DNA of 64,000 nt. It comes from Siphonodentalium dalli (taxonomy: Eukaryota; Mollusca; Scaphopoda; Gadilida; Siphonodentaliidae). Under the pieces are notes generated by a model, which did not search any database, was not told where the DNA came from, and saw nothing but the letters and a program-made list of their open reading frames with translations. The position numbers were made by a program, and so were the translations under genes. The stretch spans positions 25,856,987-25,920,986 of the forward strand of contig CP136063.1 of assembly GCA_032622095.1 (NCBI GenBank), read 5' to 3'. This document shows positions 11,566 through 22,291 of this stretch, in pieces (position 1 is the stretch's first letter; every line of letters starts with the position of its first letter).

Positions 11566-11861
11566 GCGCGGAAACAGTCTATTCCCATTATATGTTTGTA
11601 CGGTTTATCCACTGTGATATATATAGCACACGAATAACAATGACATTGGGTGATGCCCATTTGGGTACAGCATTGTTTGAAGATGACATTTAAAAGAAAA
11701 CTATCTATTTAGTGAATCAACTTGATGAGTGTGTGTATACTCAAGGTTCTGTCTGGCAGAATGTGGAAATAATCTACTATTAACGAGAACTGCAACAACG
11801 GCGAAGTTCGATTCAATGGTATACCATTCTTACAATATATCGCATGGAGTATAGTATACTG

Positions 11862-12000
11862 TCTACTCACAATCAGAAATTCCCAGTGGATTGTTCCACG
11901 CCACTTCTACTCACAATCATAAATCCCCAGTGGATTGTTCCACATCGCTTCTACTCACAATCAGAAATCCCCGGTGGAGTTACCCCCCCCCCCCCCCCCT
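11862..12000. repeat. About 45-bp tandem repeat, 3 units
   Basis: tctactcacaatcagaaatc followed by cccagtggattgttccac occurs three times. The third unit ends in a long C homopolymer at about 11982-11998. Confidence 0.8.
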
Positions 12001-12420
12001 TCGACTTAGACATGTATAATTTTGTCCGGGCTTTTATTCCTACATTTTGAAGTCATTTTTAAATAAAACGTGGCACAGATATTTATTACCATGGGAACCC
12101 GTATACTTGCGATTATTACATCTGTCCGACATTTTTTGGTGGAATTATCCCTCTTTTTCGACTTGGAAATTTGTTTGCAACATGAATATTTTGTCCCAGC
12201 TTTCTATTTCTACATGTTTAGGTCAATGTTTTTTAAACTTGGCTCAGCTCATGTGCACCTGCGAGTATGACAGACGTCTGTCTCACATTTTTCTTTTGAA
12301 GTTATTCCCCTTTTTAGACTTAGAACATTTTTTGTAACATGCATAATTCTGTCCGAGCTTTTATTTCTACATTTTTCGGTTAATATGGTTAGGATTATGG
12401 TTACAGGTTAGGGTTGTGCA
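12000..12420. repeat. Degenerate tandem repeat, about 3 units
   Basis: tttcgacttag(a), acatg.ataattttgtccg and gcttttatttctacatttt recur near 12002, 12155 and 12310 with heavy divergence. It has no coding capacity. Confidence 0.6.
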
Positions 12421-13136
12421 CCTACAATGGGGATCTGTTATTTTATTATTTATCTTAATGTTTACTGACATGTGAAACATCTTAATGTTTAAAAAAAATC
12501 CTTAGTCTCTTTGGGACAGTCACACCTCTAGTTAATATTATATGGACATAATTAGCGGCCGGCTGTATATCTCCAGATCGTATAGTTACGCGCGCCGCGT
12601 GTATACAAATGTCCAAATTCTTGTTTTGCCTGGACGCTGGAGTTTACGCTGGGGGTTTTATTTATAGAAAATGGAATTTCTGGGACGTATTTAAAAGTCG
12701 AACTGTGCGACCAGGAGGCTGAGTCCGGTAAAAGGTGTAGTTTGGGAATTTCAATTTCGTTTATTGTCCTTTACATTATTATGTCAACAATGTTGATTTT
12801 TGGTTTGTGACAAGCTATGTACGTCAATTACAAATAAAAGAAATGAAAAAGATAATTTGTAAGTCTTATACTTCAACTTTTATAGATATTTTCGTTCTGC
12901 AGCCCACCGAGGATTGTGGTCGGTTGTTATTGTTATTTTAATGGAATTCTGAGTTGATCATTCGCGAAACCAATACATTTTATATTCTGTAATTACAATC
13001 ATGGATATATAATATATGATCTTGAGCGCGTTACCATTTCTGGCATTGGTTTTCTTGTAGCATTTTGTGCGCCAAAGTCTATTATTAATGAACAGTCGAT
13101 CCTAATGATATGAGGGCCTGTAGTACAGGAACTTGA
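12421..13136. other. Non-coding, no recognisable feature
   Basis: AT-rich sequence. I see no gene, RNA or repeat that I can support. Confidence 0.5.
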
Positions 13137-13475
13137 TGTTCAGATATCGACTGTGAAAAGACACGGTATTATCATGGTTTGAAAAGTGAGACTGAAATAC
13201 TGCTGGCAATTGCTGGTGAAAGAGAAGGTAACTGTGTGTGTTGTCGTTGTGGTCAATCGGCAGAAGAAGCAAATCACTATTTTTTTGTTTGTCCATTTTA
13301 TACAGATCAACGATGTTTGTTGTTTGACCAACTTGCTATCCTGGGTGTTCAATATATTAAACTCGAGAAACTCCTCCTTGGAGATACTACTCTGAACAGT
13401 ACAAAAAAAAACCGGAACATATTTAGGGCTGTTCAGTTATACATAACCTCGACATCGCGGTTTAACTTTAATTGA
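13137..13475 (+). pseudogene. 3' end of a non-LTR retrotransposon ORF2 (LINE fragment)
   Basis: An open frame of about 112 codons follows a stop near 13134 and ends at TGA 13473-13475. It has the cysteine-histidine tail seen after reverse transcriptase in many invertebrate LINEs: CCRCGQSAEEANHYFFVCP, then a YTDQR segment and a leucine-rich end. The pattern is C-x2-C, then a NHYFF/CP block. No reverse transcriptase catalytic part is present, so it is a severely 5'-truncated copy. Its end lies 15 bases before the next foldback element. The family is assigned from the general motif, not from a match to a named element. Confidence 0.7.
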
Positions 13476-13490
13476 ACACCTTAATGTGCA

Positions 13491-14908
13491 CGGTTCGTGA
13501 AGTTGGTTCGAAGCTTGAAATTCGGTGGAGATTCGCGTGAAGTTAGATTGAAGTTCAAAATCCGGTGGAGATTCAAACCCCATTTTTTTCCTCGAGTTCA
13601 TTTTTGTAAGTAAGTAAGATAAGTTTAATTGGCAAAAACATCCATATAAGGACAGTTTGCATACATAGTAACATATAATTGTACATGGTGTATTGAACAG
13701 TATATATAATAAATTATATTAATATAAGTCAAGCTGAATGTGCAATGGATCATCTATTCTGTATTTGTTCATTGATTTATGATACGATGCTCATCACGTG
13801 CGTAGAATAATCTTCGGATCATATGACAAATTGAAGTGCATGTATTTGAAACATTGTTGGATAAGATTTTGACAAGCTGTTCAGTTTGGGTCATGCTTTC
13901 AAAGTCTGAGAACTGTGTCTTCATAAGGTTTGTGAGCTCGAGACGTTGTGTACGGTAAGCGCTGCACTCTAAAAGAAAATGTTTTTCGTCTTCAATAGCA
14001 TTATCGGAACAAAATATACAAATCCGTTTGCTCCACTGCCGTCGGCGGTTGTGTGTGGCGTCCCTTTTCAATAGCCAATGTATGATTACTTATTCGCAGT
14101 CTAGTGATAACGATTCTATTTTCTATTGATGTTGTGTGAAGAAGATAAGGTTCTATTTCGTACTTAAGTTTGAAAAGTCGGTATGTTCGTAACTTATTAC
14201 TTCCCGTTTTTCAATTCGTGTTCCAATTCGTGCTTTCCTGCTCGAATTTTGGGTCAAAGGTGTTTTTTTTTCTCACTTTTTCTGAGATACTGCTGGACTT
14301 GGAAAATTTTGCCACGGCGCTGGACTTTTCGCCTTCAATATTATGATAGGGGTGGTGTCGGAGGGAAGTGGCTCTGTTTATGGTTTGATCGAGATGCAAC
14401 TTGGCATTTTTGATACTTTAAGTAAGAGAATCCAGAAAACTAACGCTCAGCGTCGAGACATTACTCGATCTATAGGTTTGAATTTCAATCTGGGCGTTCG
14501 AAATTCGGTGGAGATTCGTTCGAAGTTCGAAATGCAGATTGAAATTCAAACCTATAGATCGAGTAATTTATCGAAGCTGATCGTTAGTTTGCTGGATTCG
14601 CTTATGGGAAGTATAAAACATACCAAATTTCAGCTCGATCCAGCCATAAACAATAACACTTCTCTTCGGCACCTTACTATTGAAGGCGAAAAGTACAGCG
14701 CCGTGGCAAAATTCTCTAGTCCAGCAAAAAAGTGAAAAAAAAATAACTTTTGACCCAAAATTCGAGCAGGGAAGGACGAATTGGAACACAACAATGAACT
14801 TGAGGCAACAACAAATGGGGGTTGAATCTCCACCGAATTTCGAACTTCAATCTAACTTCACGCGAATCTCCACCGGATTTCGAACTACGAACCAACTTCA
14901 CGAACCCT
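13491..14908. mobile_element. Foldback element with hAT-like 8-bp duplication, interrupted by a LINE
   Basis: Left ggttcgtgaagttggttcg (13492 on) is mirrored by the complement ending at about 14907. The palindrome then runs through ggtggagattcgcgtgaag, the aattcgtgctttcctgctcg block and cttttcgccttcaatatt to a centre near 14500. The flanks carry aatgtgca (13483-13490 and 14909-14916), a 7-8 bp duplication (one base is ambiguous). A LINE 3' fragment (about 13602-14184) sits in the left arm only; removing it restores the match to the right arm. No transposase is present. Confidence 0.83.
13602..14184 (-). pseudogene. 5'-truncated LINE (ORF2 C-terminus and 3' tail)
   Basis: On the minus strand the downstream half reads KRICIFCSDNAIEDEKHFLL, then EC and QRLELTNLM, the typical post-RT Cys-His tail. 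Upstream, in another frame, it reads YRLFKLKYEIEPYL, then RLRISNHTLAIEKGR, the usual conserved block just before that tail. One frameshift therefore separates the two parts (near 14035). The 3' tail ends in cttatcttacttac (plus-strand gtaagtaagataag at about 13608), similar to the gataag repeats at 33684. It inserted into the left arm of the foldback element. Confidence 0.8.
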
Positions 14909-14916
14909 AATGTGCA

Positions 14917-15245
14917 AACCTCTGCCGCAAAACGGAAGTAACATGTTGTATTATCACTACATAGAACGCGAAAATTCACCTGAACCACCAACCCACGAGA
15001 CGAACCACCCCACCCGATAAAGTGAAATAACCATCGTTATGGTCACACACAAGATTATCTCATATATCGTTTTAAGTGAAACGATGCTATACGTATGAAT
15101 TAACATGTTTGTGTGTAATTTGTATTTTATGTTCTTTGTGTAAAACAATTATGTGGGGAGAGAGACCCTTTGTAAGTTGCAAACTTGTGTCTCAATCCCG
15201 TTGCGTTATTATGCAATAAAATATGTTTACACTAACTGTGTGTAT
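14917..15245. other. Non-coding stretch upstream of the 24-bp array
   Basis: No gene is visible. gcaataaaat at about 15211 resembles a polyadenylation signal, but nothing upstream of it supports an exon. Confidence 0.4.
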
Positions 15246-15620
15246 TAAACTTGGTTTTAGTACCGGTATTAAACTTGGTTGCAGTACCGGTATTAATCTT
15301 GGTTGCAGTACCGGTATTATTCTTTGTTGCAGTACCGGTATTAATCTTGATTACAGTACCGGTATTAATCTTGATTACAGTACCGGTATTAATATTGATT
15401 ACAGTACCGGTATTAATCTTGACCGGTATTAATCTTGATTACAGTACCGGTATTAATATTGATTACAGTACCGGTATTAATCTTGATTACAGTACCGGTA
15501 TTAATCTTGATTACAGTACCTGTATTAATCTTGATTACAGTACCGGTATTAATCTTGATTACAGTACCGGTATTAATCTTGATTACAGTACCGGTATTAA
15601 TCTTGATTACAGTACCGGTA
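15246..15620. repeat. 24-bp minisatellite (about 16 units) next to the lectin exon
   Basis: The unit acagtaccggtattaatcttgatt repeats every 24 bases, with an early block of agtaccggtattaaacttgg variants and one short unit at about 15421. Because 24 is a multiple of three, all frames without a stop stay open and give spurious Ile/Asp or Val/Leu repeat proteins. It ends about 15 bases before the splice acceptor of the lectin exon at 15637. Confidence 0.95.
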
Positions 15621-15636
15621 TTATTCTTTTTTGTAG

Positions 15637-15825
15637 TATTGACATTAGAGAAACAACTTTATCACCCATTCGACGACACAAACGAAGTCTGGATCCTGGC
15701 ATTTACGACCGCATTATCCTGGCATGATGCCAAAAATGAGTGTCAACAAAAAGAGGGCCAACTCCTGTCGATCAATGGACAGAAAACGTACGACCGATTC
15801 AATGCTATCGCCGACGCATATCCCG
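15637..15825 (+). CDS. C-type lectin domain, first-half exon
   Basis: Exon coding the N-terminal half of a C-type lectin-like domain. It follows a good acceptor (ttattcttttttgtag, AG at 15635-15636) and ends at a consensus donor (cccg/gtgagt, exon end 15825) in phase 1. The peptide includes LYHPFDDTNEVWILAFTTA, then LSWHDAKNECQQKEGQLLSI. This has the classic W-x2-A-x3-C and G-x-L-x-S/A-I signature of helix 1 to helix 2. The other half is at 31952-32208 and joins in frame (G split 1/2). C-type lectin domains bind carbohydrate or protein ligands outside the cell or in secretions. No upstream exons or signal peptide could be identified, so the gene is incomplete at its 5' side. An alternative acceptor at 15648 would shorten the exon by 12 bases. 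Confidence 0.82.
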
Positions 15826-16177
15826 GTGAGTTGACGACTGCGGTCCTCTTATAAACCGAACATAACCGAACACAACCGAACATAACCAAACAGAAATTCA
15901 AATAATAGGAAATAAAACATATAAAGTAGTACCCTAATAGTTATAGACAAACGGTAAATGACGAAAATGTTTCGTCTTCTGGCAGTTTCCACTGTTTTTG
16001 GTGGTCTGGACATAGTAGCGTATATCAGCAGTATCACGAAAATAAGTGAAATACAATGAATGTTTTTTTTACCATAAATTGTCTATGCGAGTTCCTTTGA
16101 ACGTATATTAAGACTAACCTTATACACTGAATCACACCACAACCACCGCGACAGCGTACAATCACGGTATGGAGGTA

Positions 16178-17052
16178 TTGGCTGCGGACACACGTACCAC
16201 AGTAGCGATGGCATAGTAGGTGTGACAATTAATTATGGTGGAGTTTGGTGACAATTGGCCAACATAATTTATATGCCATAGGAAGTCATGTCGCCCGCCG
16301 CATATTCACACAGTGAGTCGACTGACCAATTAACCCATTGCGTTTCACCAAGGCTGATCTCTACTCATTACGTTTAGCCACATTGTATTCTCTACCATAC
16401 ATAAAATTGTACGATCGATCGTCCAGAATTGTGTTTGAACCCATTCACTCACATATCATGCAAGTGGCATGTTTTATTGATACGATCTGAATACATGTTT
16501 ATCTACATATATTATTTTCACGCGTATTAAGTCAGTTCCCCAATTGCGTGTTATATTTTGCGACGTTAAATCTACGCATAATTAGGCTAACATCATGTAT
16601 CGGAATTGTTGGAAGAGATGCAGATAAGAGAAAGTATATGGAATAAACAAAGCGACATAACACTTATAACTAATCGCAAAGTTTGACCGACTTTTATATA
16701 TGCTGAGAAATTACACCGGTGATTTGTTCTTAGTAAGAACAATCATGACTGTTGACAGAAACGAGGTATTTATTAAGTTATCAAGTGGACTTGTGTGTTA
16801 GCATTAAAATATAACATTGCGTGTTGAGTAAAGATCAACAGCGACAAGAAATTCGGTTAGATAAATCATTGAGATGTCGATCTCGACGCTGATAGAGCTT
16901 GGAAGAGACTCATTGTGTGAATGTGCGGCGCGCGACATTGATCGCTACGGCACAGAAATATGACGACCAATTGTCACCAAAATTGCACCATAATTAATTG
17001 TCACACCTACTATGCCATCGCTACTGTGATACGTGTGTCCGCAGCCATTGTC
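16178..17052. repeat. Inverted repeat, arms about 85 bp, loop about 700 bp
   Basis: ttggctgcggacacacgtac and gcgatggcatagtaggtgtg (16176-16225), through gtgacaattggccaac (to 16262), are mirrored at 16966-17052. Two mismatches interrupt the tggtggagtttggtga segment. It is probably a foldback transposon or the terminal repeats of one; no target duplication was found. Confidence 0.8.
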
Positions 17053-17059
17053 CGAGTTA

Positions 17060-17285
17060 AGGGTGCTTTAAAATCACGTTTAGTTTGCAACACAATGTTT
17101 AATATGGCAATAAGGAGAATCCCGTACAGAAAAGTTATCCCACTTTCAAGATCAGTAACTCTAACCATAAAAATACTCCATCGTTGGATGTGGCGCTATA
17201 TTTTCCCCGGAAAACTGAACTCTGTTTTGCAGCTTGTGGTTGAGTTTGAGGAATTCGACAAAATATTAAAGGTGATCACATAAAC
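17060..17285. repeat. Dispersed repeat, inverted partner of 22930-23075
   Basis: gcaataaggagaatcccgta, then agttatcccactttcaag and gttttccccgg-like segments, match the complement of 22930-23075 (acgggattctccttattgc, gggataacttttgtg). The pair lies in opposite orientation about 5.7 kb apart. The 107-codon open frame across this copy has no recognisable domain. Confidence 0.7.
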
Positions 17286-18660
17286 CATATACTTTAGAAC
17301 TTGACATGGAAATGCTTTAAAATGTGGCACCGGTATCTGTGCTAATAAAACTCAATCTATTTTTGTCTGTTTGTTCGTTTGTCCGGCTGATAGACATCAG
17401 ATGTATTAAAAGGGCACTAATAAATAATTTAACTACATAACTAATTATATAATTCAAATAGTTAAAATCTGGTCGGCGGAAATTCAAAGACATTGATGAC
17501 TTGACGCATGGAGTGTCCTAGAATAGATGCCGTTGACCTCGGGCGACTTTAAGGGGTACAATGAATTATATGATCAATAATTAGCGCTTCTTATCAGCTA
17601 AGATGCGGAACATATGTGGGACATACGTATCGGTGGAGCGTGGTACAACATGCGTGTTAGTCATTTCCAATTGTACTACCACAAAAGACATGTATTTTCA
17701 ACTGTAAAACATACCTGGGACTAATATATATGTGTTATATTAGTCCCAGGACACACGTAACAAGTTTGATTCTGATCAAGTGGTCCAAACTTTAGTGGCG
17801 TATCGCTCTAGTCAGCAAGCAAGAATAGTCACTATACCTAACAAGGCTGTTAAGTCTATATATCCAGCTACATTATGTTTTAACTCGTTTCACTCGAACA
17901 AACATAAATGATTTATAGAATAACAACTACGAATTGTATAACGAAGATTTAATCTAGAAATTCAGGATAACGTTGGCTTCACATGAACTGTGCACATCCT
18001 ATATAATGTTATCATTAAATAATCATAAAAGACCTATACTATTATGGCATACTATAAACATGTATCAGGAAACGAAATTTTGCAGCCTATATTCTCGTAT
18101 GTATTGATGATCAACTTTTTCAAAAGCCAATATATAATTGAATGATCTACGTTACTACATGTGGGTGGGAGGGTGGGCCCAACCGTGCACATAAGAAGCT
18201 AAACGTAGAATGAGCGCTAAAATCTTGTTTACGTTCAAGCACACTTTAGAACATTCGAGAATCTCGTGCTGAATCGAGTCAATTATCAATCAATGCTTAT
18301 CACGCGTGAACTACTATCGCCAATCACCCAGATATCGCCAATCACCCAGATATGCCCCCAGATATGCCCCATCGATTTAACCCCCGTCGATCTAATATTT
18401 TGCATTAACACCCTGCTCTCTAAATAATTCTTCGTTGAACTTCAATAAAGTAATTTAGTCACTATAGCTATGGTGGTTATTCAGTATATATATGCAGTCA
18501 TATTTATCGATATAAAGCTTTGGTTGATAGTCCATACGTTGTTAAAATTGTTAATAACAATATTATAATTTATATAACAAATTTAATTTATTTAACTTAG
18601 ACTTAGTAAACTTGTATGTTCCTTCTATCTATGTTGTGATGATAATTTATATCATTTTAT
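17286..18660. other. Non-coding intron sequence with one hairpin
   Basis: The only structure I can support is a hairpin at 17714-17750: cctgggactaatata and its perfect complement around a short loop. A tandem ccaatcacccagatat is at 18322-18354, and a G-rich run gtgggtgggagggtggg is at about 18161. No gene is seen. Confidence 0.6.
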
Positions 18661-18666
18661 AGTATT

Positions 18667-19162
18667 ACTAGCCGATGAGCCCGACGTTGTCCGGGCTATT
18701 CAAAAACCAAATTTCAAGTCGATAGCTCCACCCGTTTTCAAGATCTGGTCTGCGCATGCGCGAAGCTGGCGTCGCACGGGCTCGGCGACCAGATAAAATT
18801 CGTACCCGTGGCAAGATACATTCACATACCAAATTTCAAGTCGATAGCTCCACCCGTTTCTATATATTAGATGTTCCCGTATATCTCTCTGCAGATGCTA
18901 ATAACGTTGAATGGTAAACAAACGCTCTTTATAGCGATGCGTCAAAAACAAACGCTCATTAAATTATCACTTGATTAACCACCGCAGTGCCGTTTTTTTG
19001 TGCTTGGGAGTGGAGAATGAGTGGTCAAAGCTTGTCCAAAACGCGACAACTACGGTGTCCGTGGGATTTTACCCTTAGATAGGAAGTTTGAACTCAATCG
19101 AGCCAGCCGTTTTCGATTCTATAAAGTACACATATACGGAAGTCTCAAAATATATAGTACTA
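18667..19162 (+). mobile_element. Dispersed non-coding element (actagc...tatatagta family)
   Basis: Starts actagccgatgagcccgacg and ends tctcaaaatatatagta, immediately followed by another element with the same start. Inside are ccaaatttcaagtcgatagc (twice), an NRF1-like tgcgcatgcgcg at 18751 and the motif AACGCTCTTTAT at 18921-18932. Related ends occur at 19163, about 19793-20655 and, inverted, 38712-39680. The class is unknown to me. Confidence 0.6.
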
Positions 19163-19790
19163 GCCGATGAGCCCGACGTTGTCCGGGCTATTCAAAAACC
19201 AAATTTCAAGTCGATAGCTCTACCCGTTTCCGAGATCTGGTCTGCGCATGCGCGAAGCTGCCGTCGCACCGGCTCGGCGACCCGATAAAATTCGTATTCG
19301 GGGCAAGATACATTCACACACCAAATTTCAAGTCGATAGCTCCACGCGTTTCCGAGATCTGGTCTGCGCATGCGCGAAGCTGGCGTCGCACGGGCTCGGC
19401 GACCCGATAAAATTCGTATCCTGGGCAAGATACATTCACATACCAAATTTCAAGTCGATAGCTCCACCCGTTTCCGAGATCTCGTCTGCGCATGCGCGAA
19501 GCTGGCGTCGCACGGGCTCGGCGACCCGATAAAATTCGTATCCGGGGCAAGATACATTCACATACCAAATTTCAAGTCGATAGCTCCACCCGTTTCCGAG
19601 ATCTCGTCTGCGCATGCGCGAAGCGGGCGCCGCACGGGCTCGCCAATACGACAACGTCCACCGCCTGGTCAAACTACACACACGTACCAAGTTTCGTCCC
19701 GATCGGTCGAGAATCGTAGATTTGTATAAATGACATACAGACAAACCATACATACAGACAAACAGACAGAGGTCTTCAAAATATATATGA
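19163..19790 (+). repeat. 122-bp tandem repeat inside a second dispersed element
   Basis: Units recur every 122 bases (tgcgcatgcgcg at 19243, 19365, 19487 and 19609). They contain ccaaatttcaagtcgatagc, cacccgtttccgagatct and cacgggctcggcgacccg. The element begins actagccgatgagcccgacg and ends with acatacagacaaac repeats and caaaatatatatgag. Open frames of 75-119 codons on both strands are repeat artefacts. Each unit contains a perfect NRF1-type palindrome. Confidence 0.9.
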
Positions 19791-20657
19791 GACTAGCAGG
19801 TTAGCCCGCCACTGGCGTGGTTGGTCAGAAACATGACATTTTTTTTACTTATTTTGTTTTTATTTATTTGTTTTTAAATTTTTTAATTAATTTGATGTTT
19901 TTTTAATTTAATTTATGTTTTTTTTTGAATTTTTGAATATTTATTTAATTTTTTTTTTAAATTAATTGAATTTAATTCTTTTTCATAATTTAATTGTTTT
20001 TTTATTATTAATTTTTTTTATTTTAAATTGTTTTAATTAATTTTTTTCAATGAATTTTTTGTTTCTGGCGGAAAAATTGACCAGATGAAATCCCCCCTTC
20101 CTAGGAACGACAGACAGCGCATTCTTTGTTTTTCAATGAGTTAATTCATGGTACCCGTCCTAAACTTCCCCGTTATTTAACCTGCCGTGGCCATTGAGCA
20201 GCCCCTGACAGGTTGTCCACCCTTACGAGAGGCATAATATTTCGAGCGATAACGTTGCGTTGGATTGTAAACAAACGCTTCCTAGATCAATTCTGCCTTT
20301 TTAATCGAGATAATTGCATTTTGCGTTTCTCATCCGTATTTCGCACGCATGGGGTAGTCGTTTAGCTATGTCGATTGCAATAAAGAGCGTTCGTCGTTAA
20401 CATCTCCGTATATGCTCAATATAAAGATCGTTGATGCCTTAACGCCCGATGTGGCGTTTGCGGTGATTTTGATGATTGGGAGTGGAGAATCAGTGCTCAG
20501 AGCTTGTCCAAAATACGACGTCGGCGATCCCCGTGGGTTTTTACACTTACATACGAAATTTGAGCTCAATCCGTCCAGGCGTTTTCGATTCCATGACGTA
20601 CCCACACACATATATATACACACATATATATATACGTAGTTCTCAAAATATATAGTA
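19791..20657 (+). mobile_element. Dispersed A/T-tract element, forward copy
   Basis: Begins actagcaggttagcccgcca and carries a long T-rich tract (19840-20050). It also has agaattcatt-like and gggacgg segments, and ATAAAGAGCGTT at 20380-20391, and ends ttctcaaaatatatagtag at about 20656. The same order in reverse occurs at 38712-39680: cctgctag...ttttgagactt. It has no coding capacity. Confidence 0.65.
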
Positions 20658-20803
20658 GATAGATAGATATCAGAGTATTATTGGTATGTTTATTATAGCA
20701 ATTATTATGTACATCAGAGCGTCGTGATTGACAATCAAAAATCAATAGGCCTAGTTACCCTATTTAACGTGTGGATGAACCTGGCTATTTATTACCGTAC
20801 GCT

Positions 20804-22291
20804 CAGGGGGGGGGGGGGTCGGAAAAAATTTCCAGGCACGTATGATGATTTTTTTTTCCGGCCTCGGACCACCCACCCACCCAATTTCTTCCGTTTCCGG
20901 CCTTTTTTTCCAGGCAATTTTGGACACCCACCCTTTTTTTTCCGTTTCAGGAAGTTTTTTCCAGTCAGTTTTGGACACCCACCCCCCTTAAATTTGAGAA
21001 AAATTATCAATTGAGCAACCAAATAGCTGATTATCCTGCATTATCATAATTTATTGCGCTATATTTGAATAGAACAGTGCATAATGAGATAACTATACTA
21101 TTTGAATTTATCATATAAGTGTCAATAATCAAGAAATGTGTCAACATAATCACATTTCTAGGGATATATAGGCAGAGTGCCAAGGTTTTTATTAACATTC
21201 ATTTTCATAATATATAGTCACATGATCTAGTCACATAATCACATTTGAGTATTCTACAGAATACATGGTACCGGTACAACAAATTTCAGATTATTTGATA
21301 TTTTTGATATTTGCTATGTGATATACAGTAATGCCCTAATTAATCGACTCCATAACCACAGCAGAATAATGGGTACTTTAATTTTAATTTCCGACTAAAT
21401 CCTGAAAATTACCCATTATTCTGCTGTGGTTATGGAGTCGTTTAATTAGGGCATTACTGTATTGCTGGAATCAAATTGTTTATCAAAACATGTGGAAATA
21501 CAACTGTTCATCCCAGTTCATCCCAGTTTGAAGAATAATGCTAATACCAAACATAACCATGATATACATGCGTGACTCTTCTTGGGGCATCTCAGAAACC
21601 AGAACTGAGGAAACATGTTATAGCATGTAATGGCAGGCTGGTAGCCACTGCCTGAAGTAATAGGCTTCGTAATAATTGGGAATAATATGGATGGATAGCC
21701 CAATTTTACTTCTTTTTTGCTCACGATATCAGTGACGATAAAATCTTCGTTACTGTGATTAACATTACAAGCTGATCCACATTAACATGGAAAACAATGT
21801 GAAATTGTTCAAGCTGGCCCGGTTGGCCTTCAATTTATTTGTTAAGATTTTGTTTTACGTTGTCAAAAGTCTATTTTATTCCATTATTTATTATATCTTT
21901 ATTTCCAAGTCACATATGGTCAAGTGTGCTTTCATTTTATTGCTTATTTTCAGCTGAGTTCTGCATAGTTATTCTTATTTTGTTGTATCAGTAGATGGAA
22001 TCCTGATTAAATTTTATTTTCCCAATAGCGCAGTGTCTAGTTCTATCAAGTTGAATTTGGGTTATTGTTGGCCATTGTGCAACTGATCCAACTTCTGATA
22101 ACCTCTATATGTAGTATAGCATTAGTATTAACTATATATGACCTGTTTCTGTTCAAAACACATCAAAATAAGACTCAATAGCAGGAATGGAAAAAAAATT
22201 TGGCATATGGAAAAAACTGTTTTTTGGACCCAAGAGACACCCACCCACCCCATCATATGTGCCTGGAAAAAAATTCCGACCCCCCCCCCTG
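20804..22291. mobile_element. hAT-like element (1488 bp) with G/C-tract termini
   Basis: The left end CAGGGGGGGGGGGGTCGGAA, followed by a segment containing ccaggcacgtatgatg, is mirrored by the right end (catcatatgtgcctgg...ccgacccccccccctg). The flanks carry gtacgct (20797-20803 and 22292-22298), 7 of the 8 bases expected for a hAT duplication. Just inside the left end are three degenerate ttttggacacccaccc repeats. No transposase was found. A pogo-like MITE is nested inside. Confidence 0.78.
21326..21459. mobile_element. pogo/Tc1-mariner-like MITE (134 bp, TA target)
   Basis: Terminal repeats start CAGTAATGCCCTAATTAA and are almost perfectly complementary over about 49 bases, through accacagcagaataatgggt. 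The element is flanked by TA on both sides (21324-21325 and 21460-21461). A TA duplication and CAGT termini fit the pogo/Tigger branch of Tc1-mariner. Three related copies are at 47196-47666. Confidence 0.9.

Noticed and set aside
15251-15727. Repeat proteins such as VPVLILIT or STGINLDY over the 24-bp array
   Set aside because: All frames are open only because the unit is 24 bases and lacks stops; no start context, composition or homolog supports translation.
16960-17283. 107-codon plus-strand frame
   Set aside because: Lies across an inverted repeat arm and a dispersed repeat; the inverted partner near 22930-23075 does not keep the frame.
18150-18185. G-quadruplex promoter
   Set aside because: Only one short G-rich run (gtgggtgggagggtggg) with no gene start nearby; reported as sequence only.
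19192-19753. Arg-rich frames of 75-119 codons on both strands
   Set aside because: They repeat with the 122-bp tandem unit and have no recognisable domain.
20804-22291. Retrotransposon LTR pair
   Set aside because: The ends are inverted, not direct, repeats, and the 7-8 bp duplication fits a DNA transposon.
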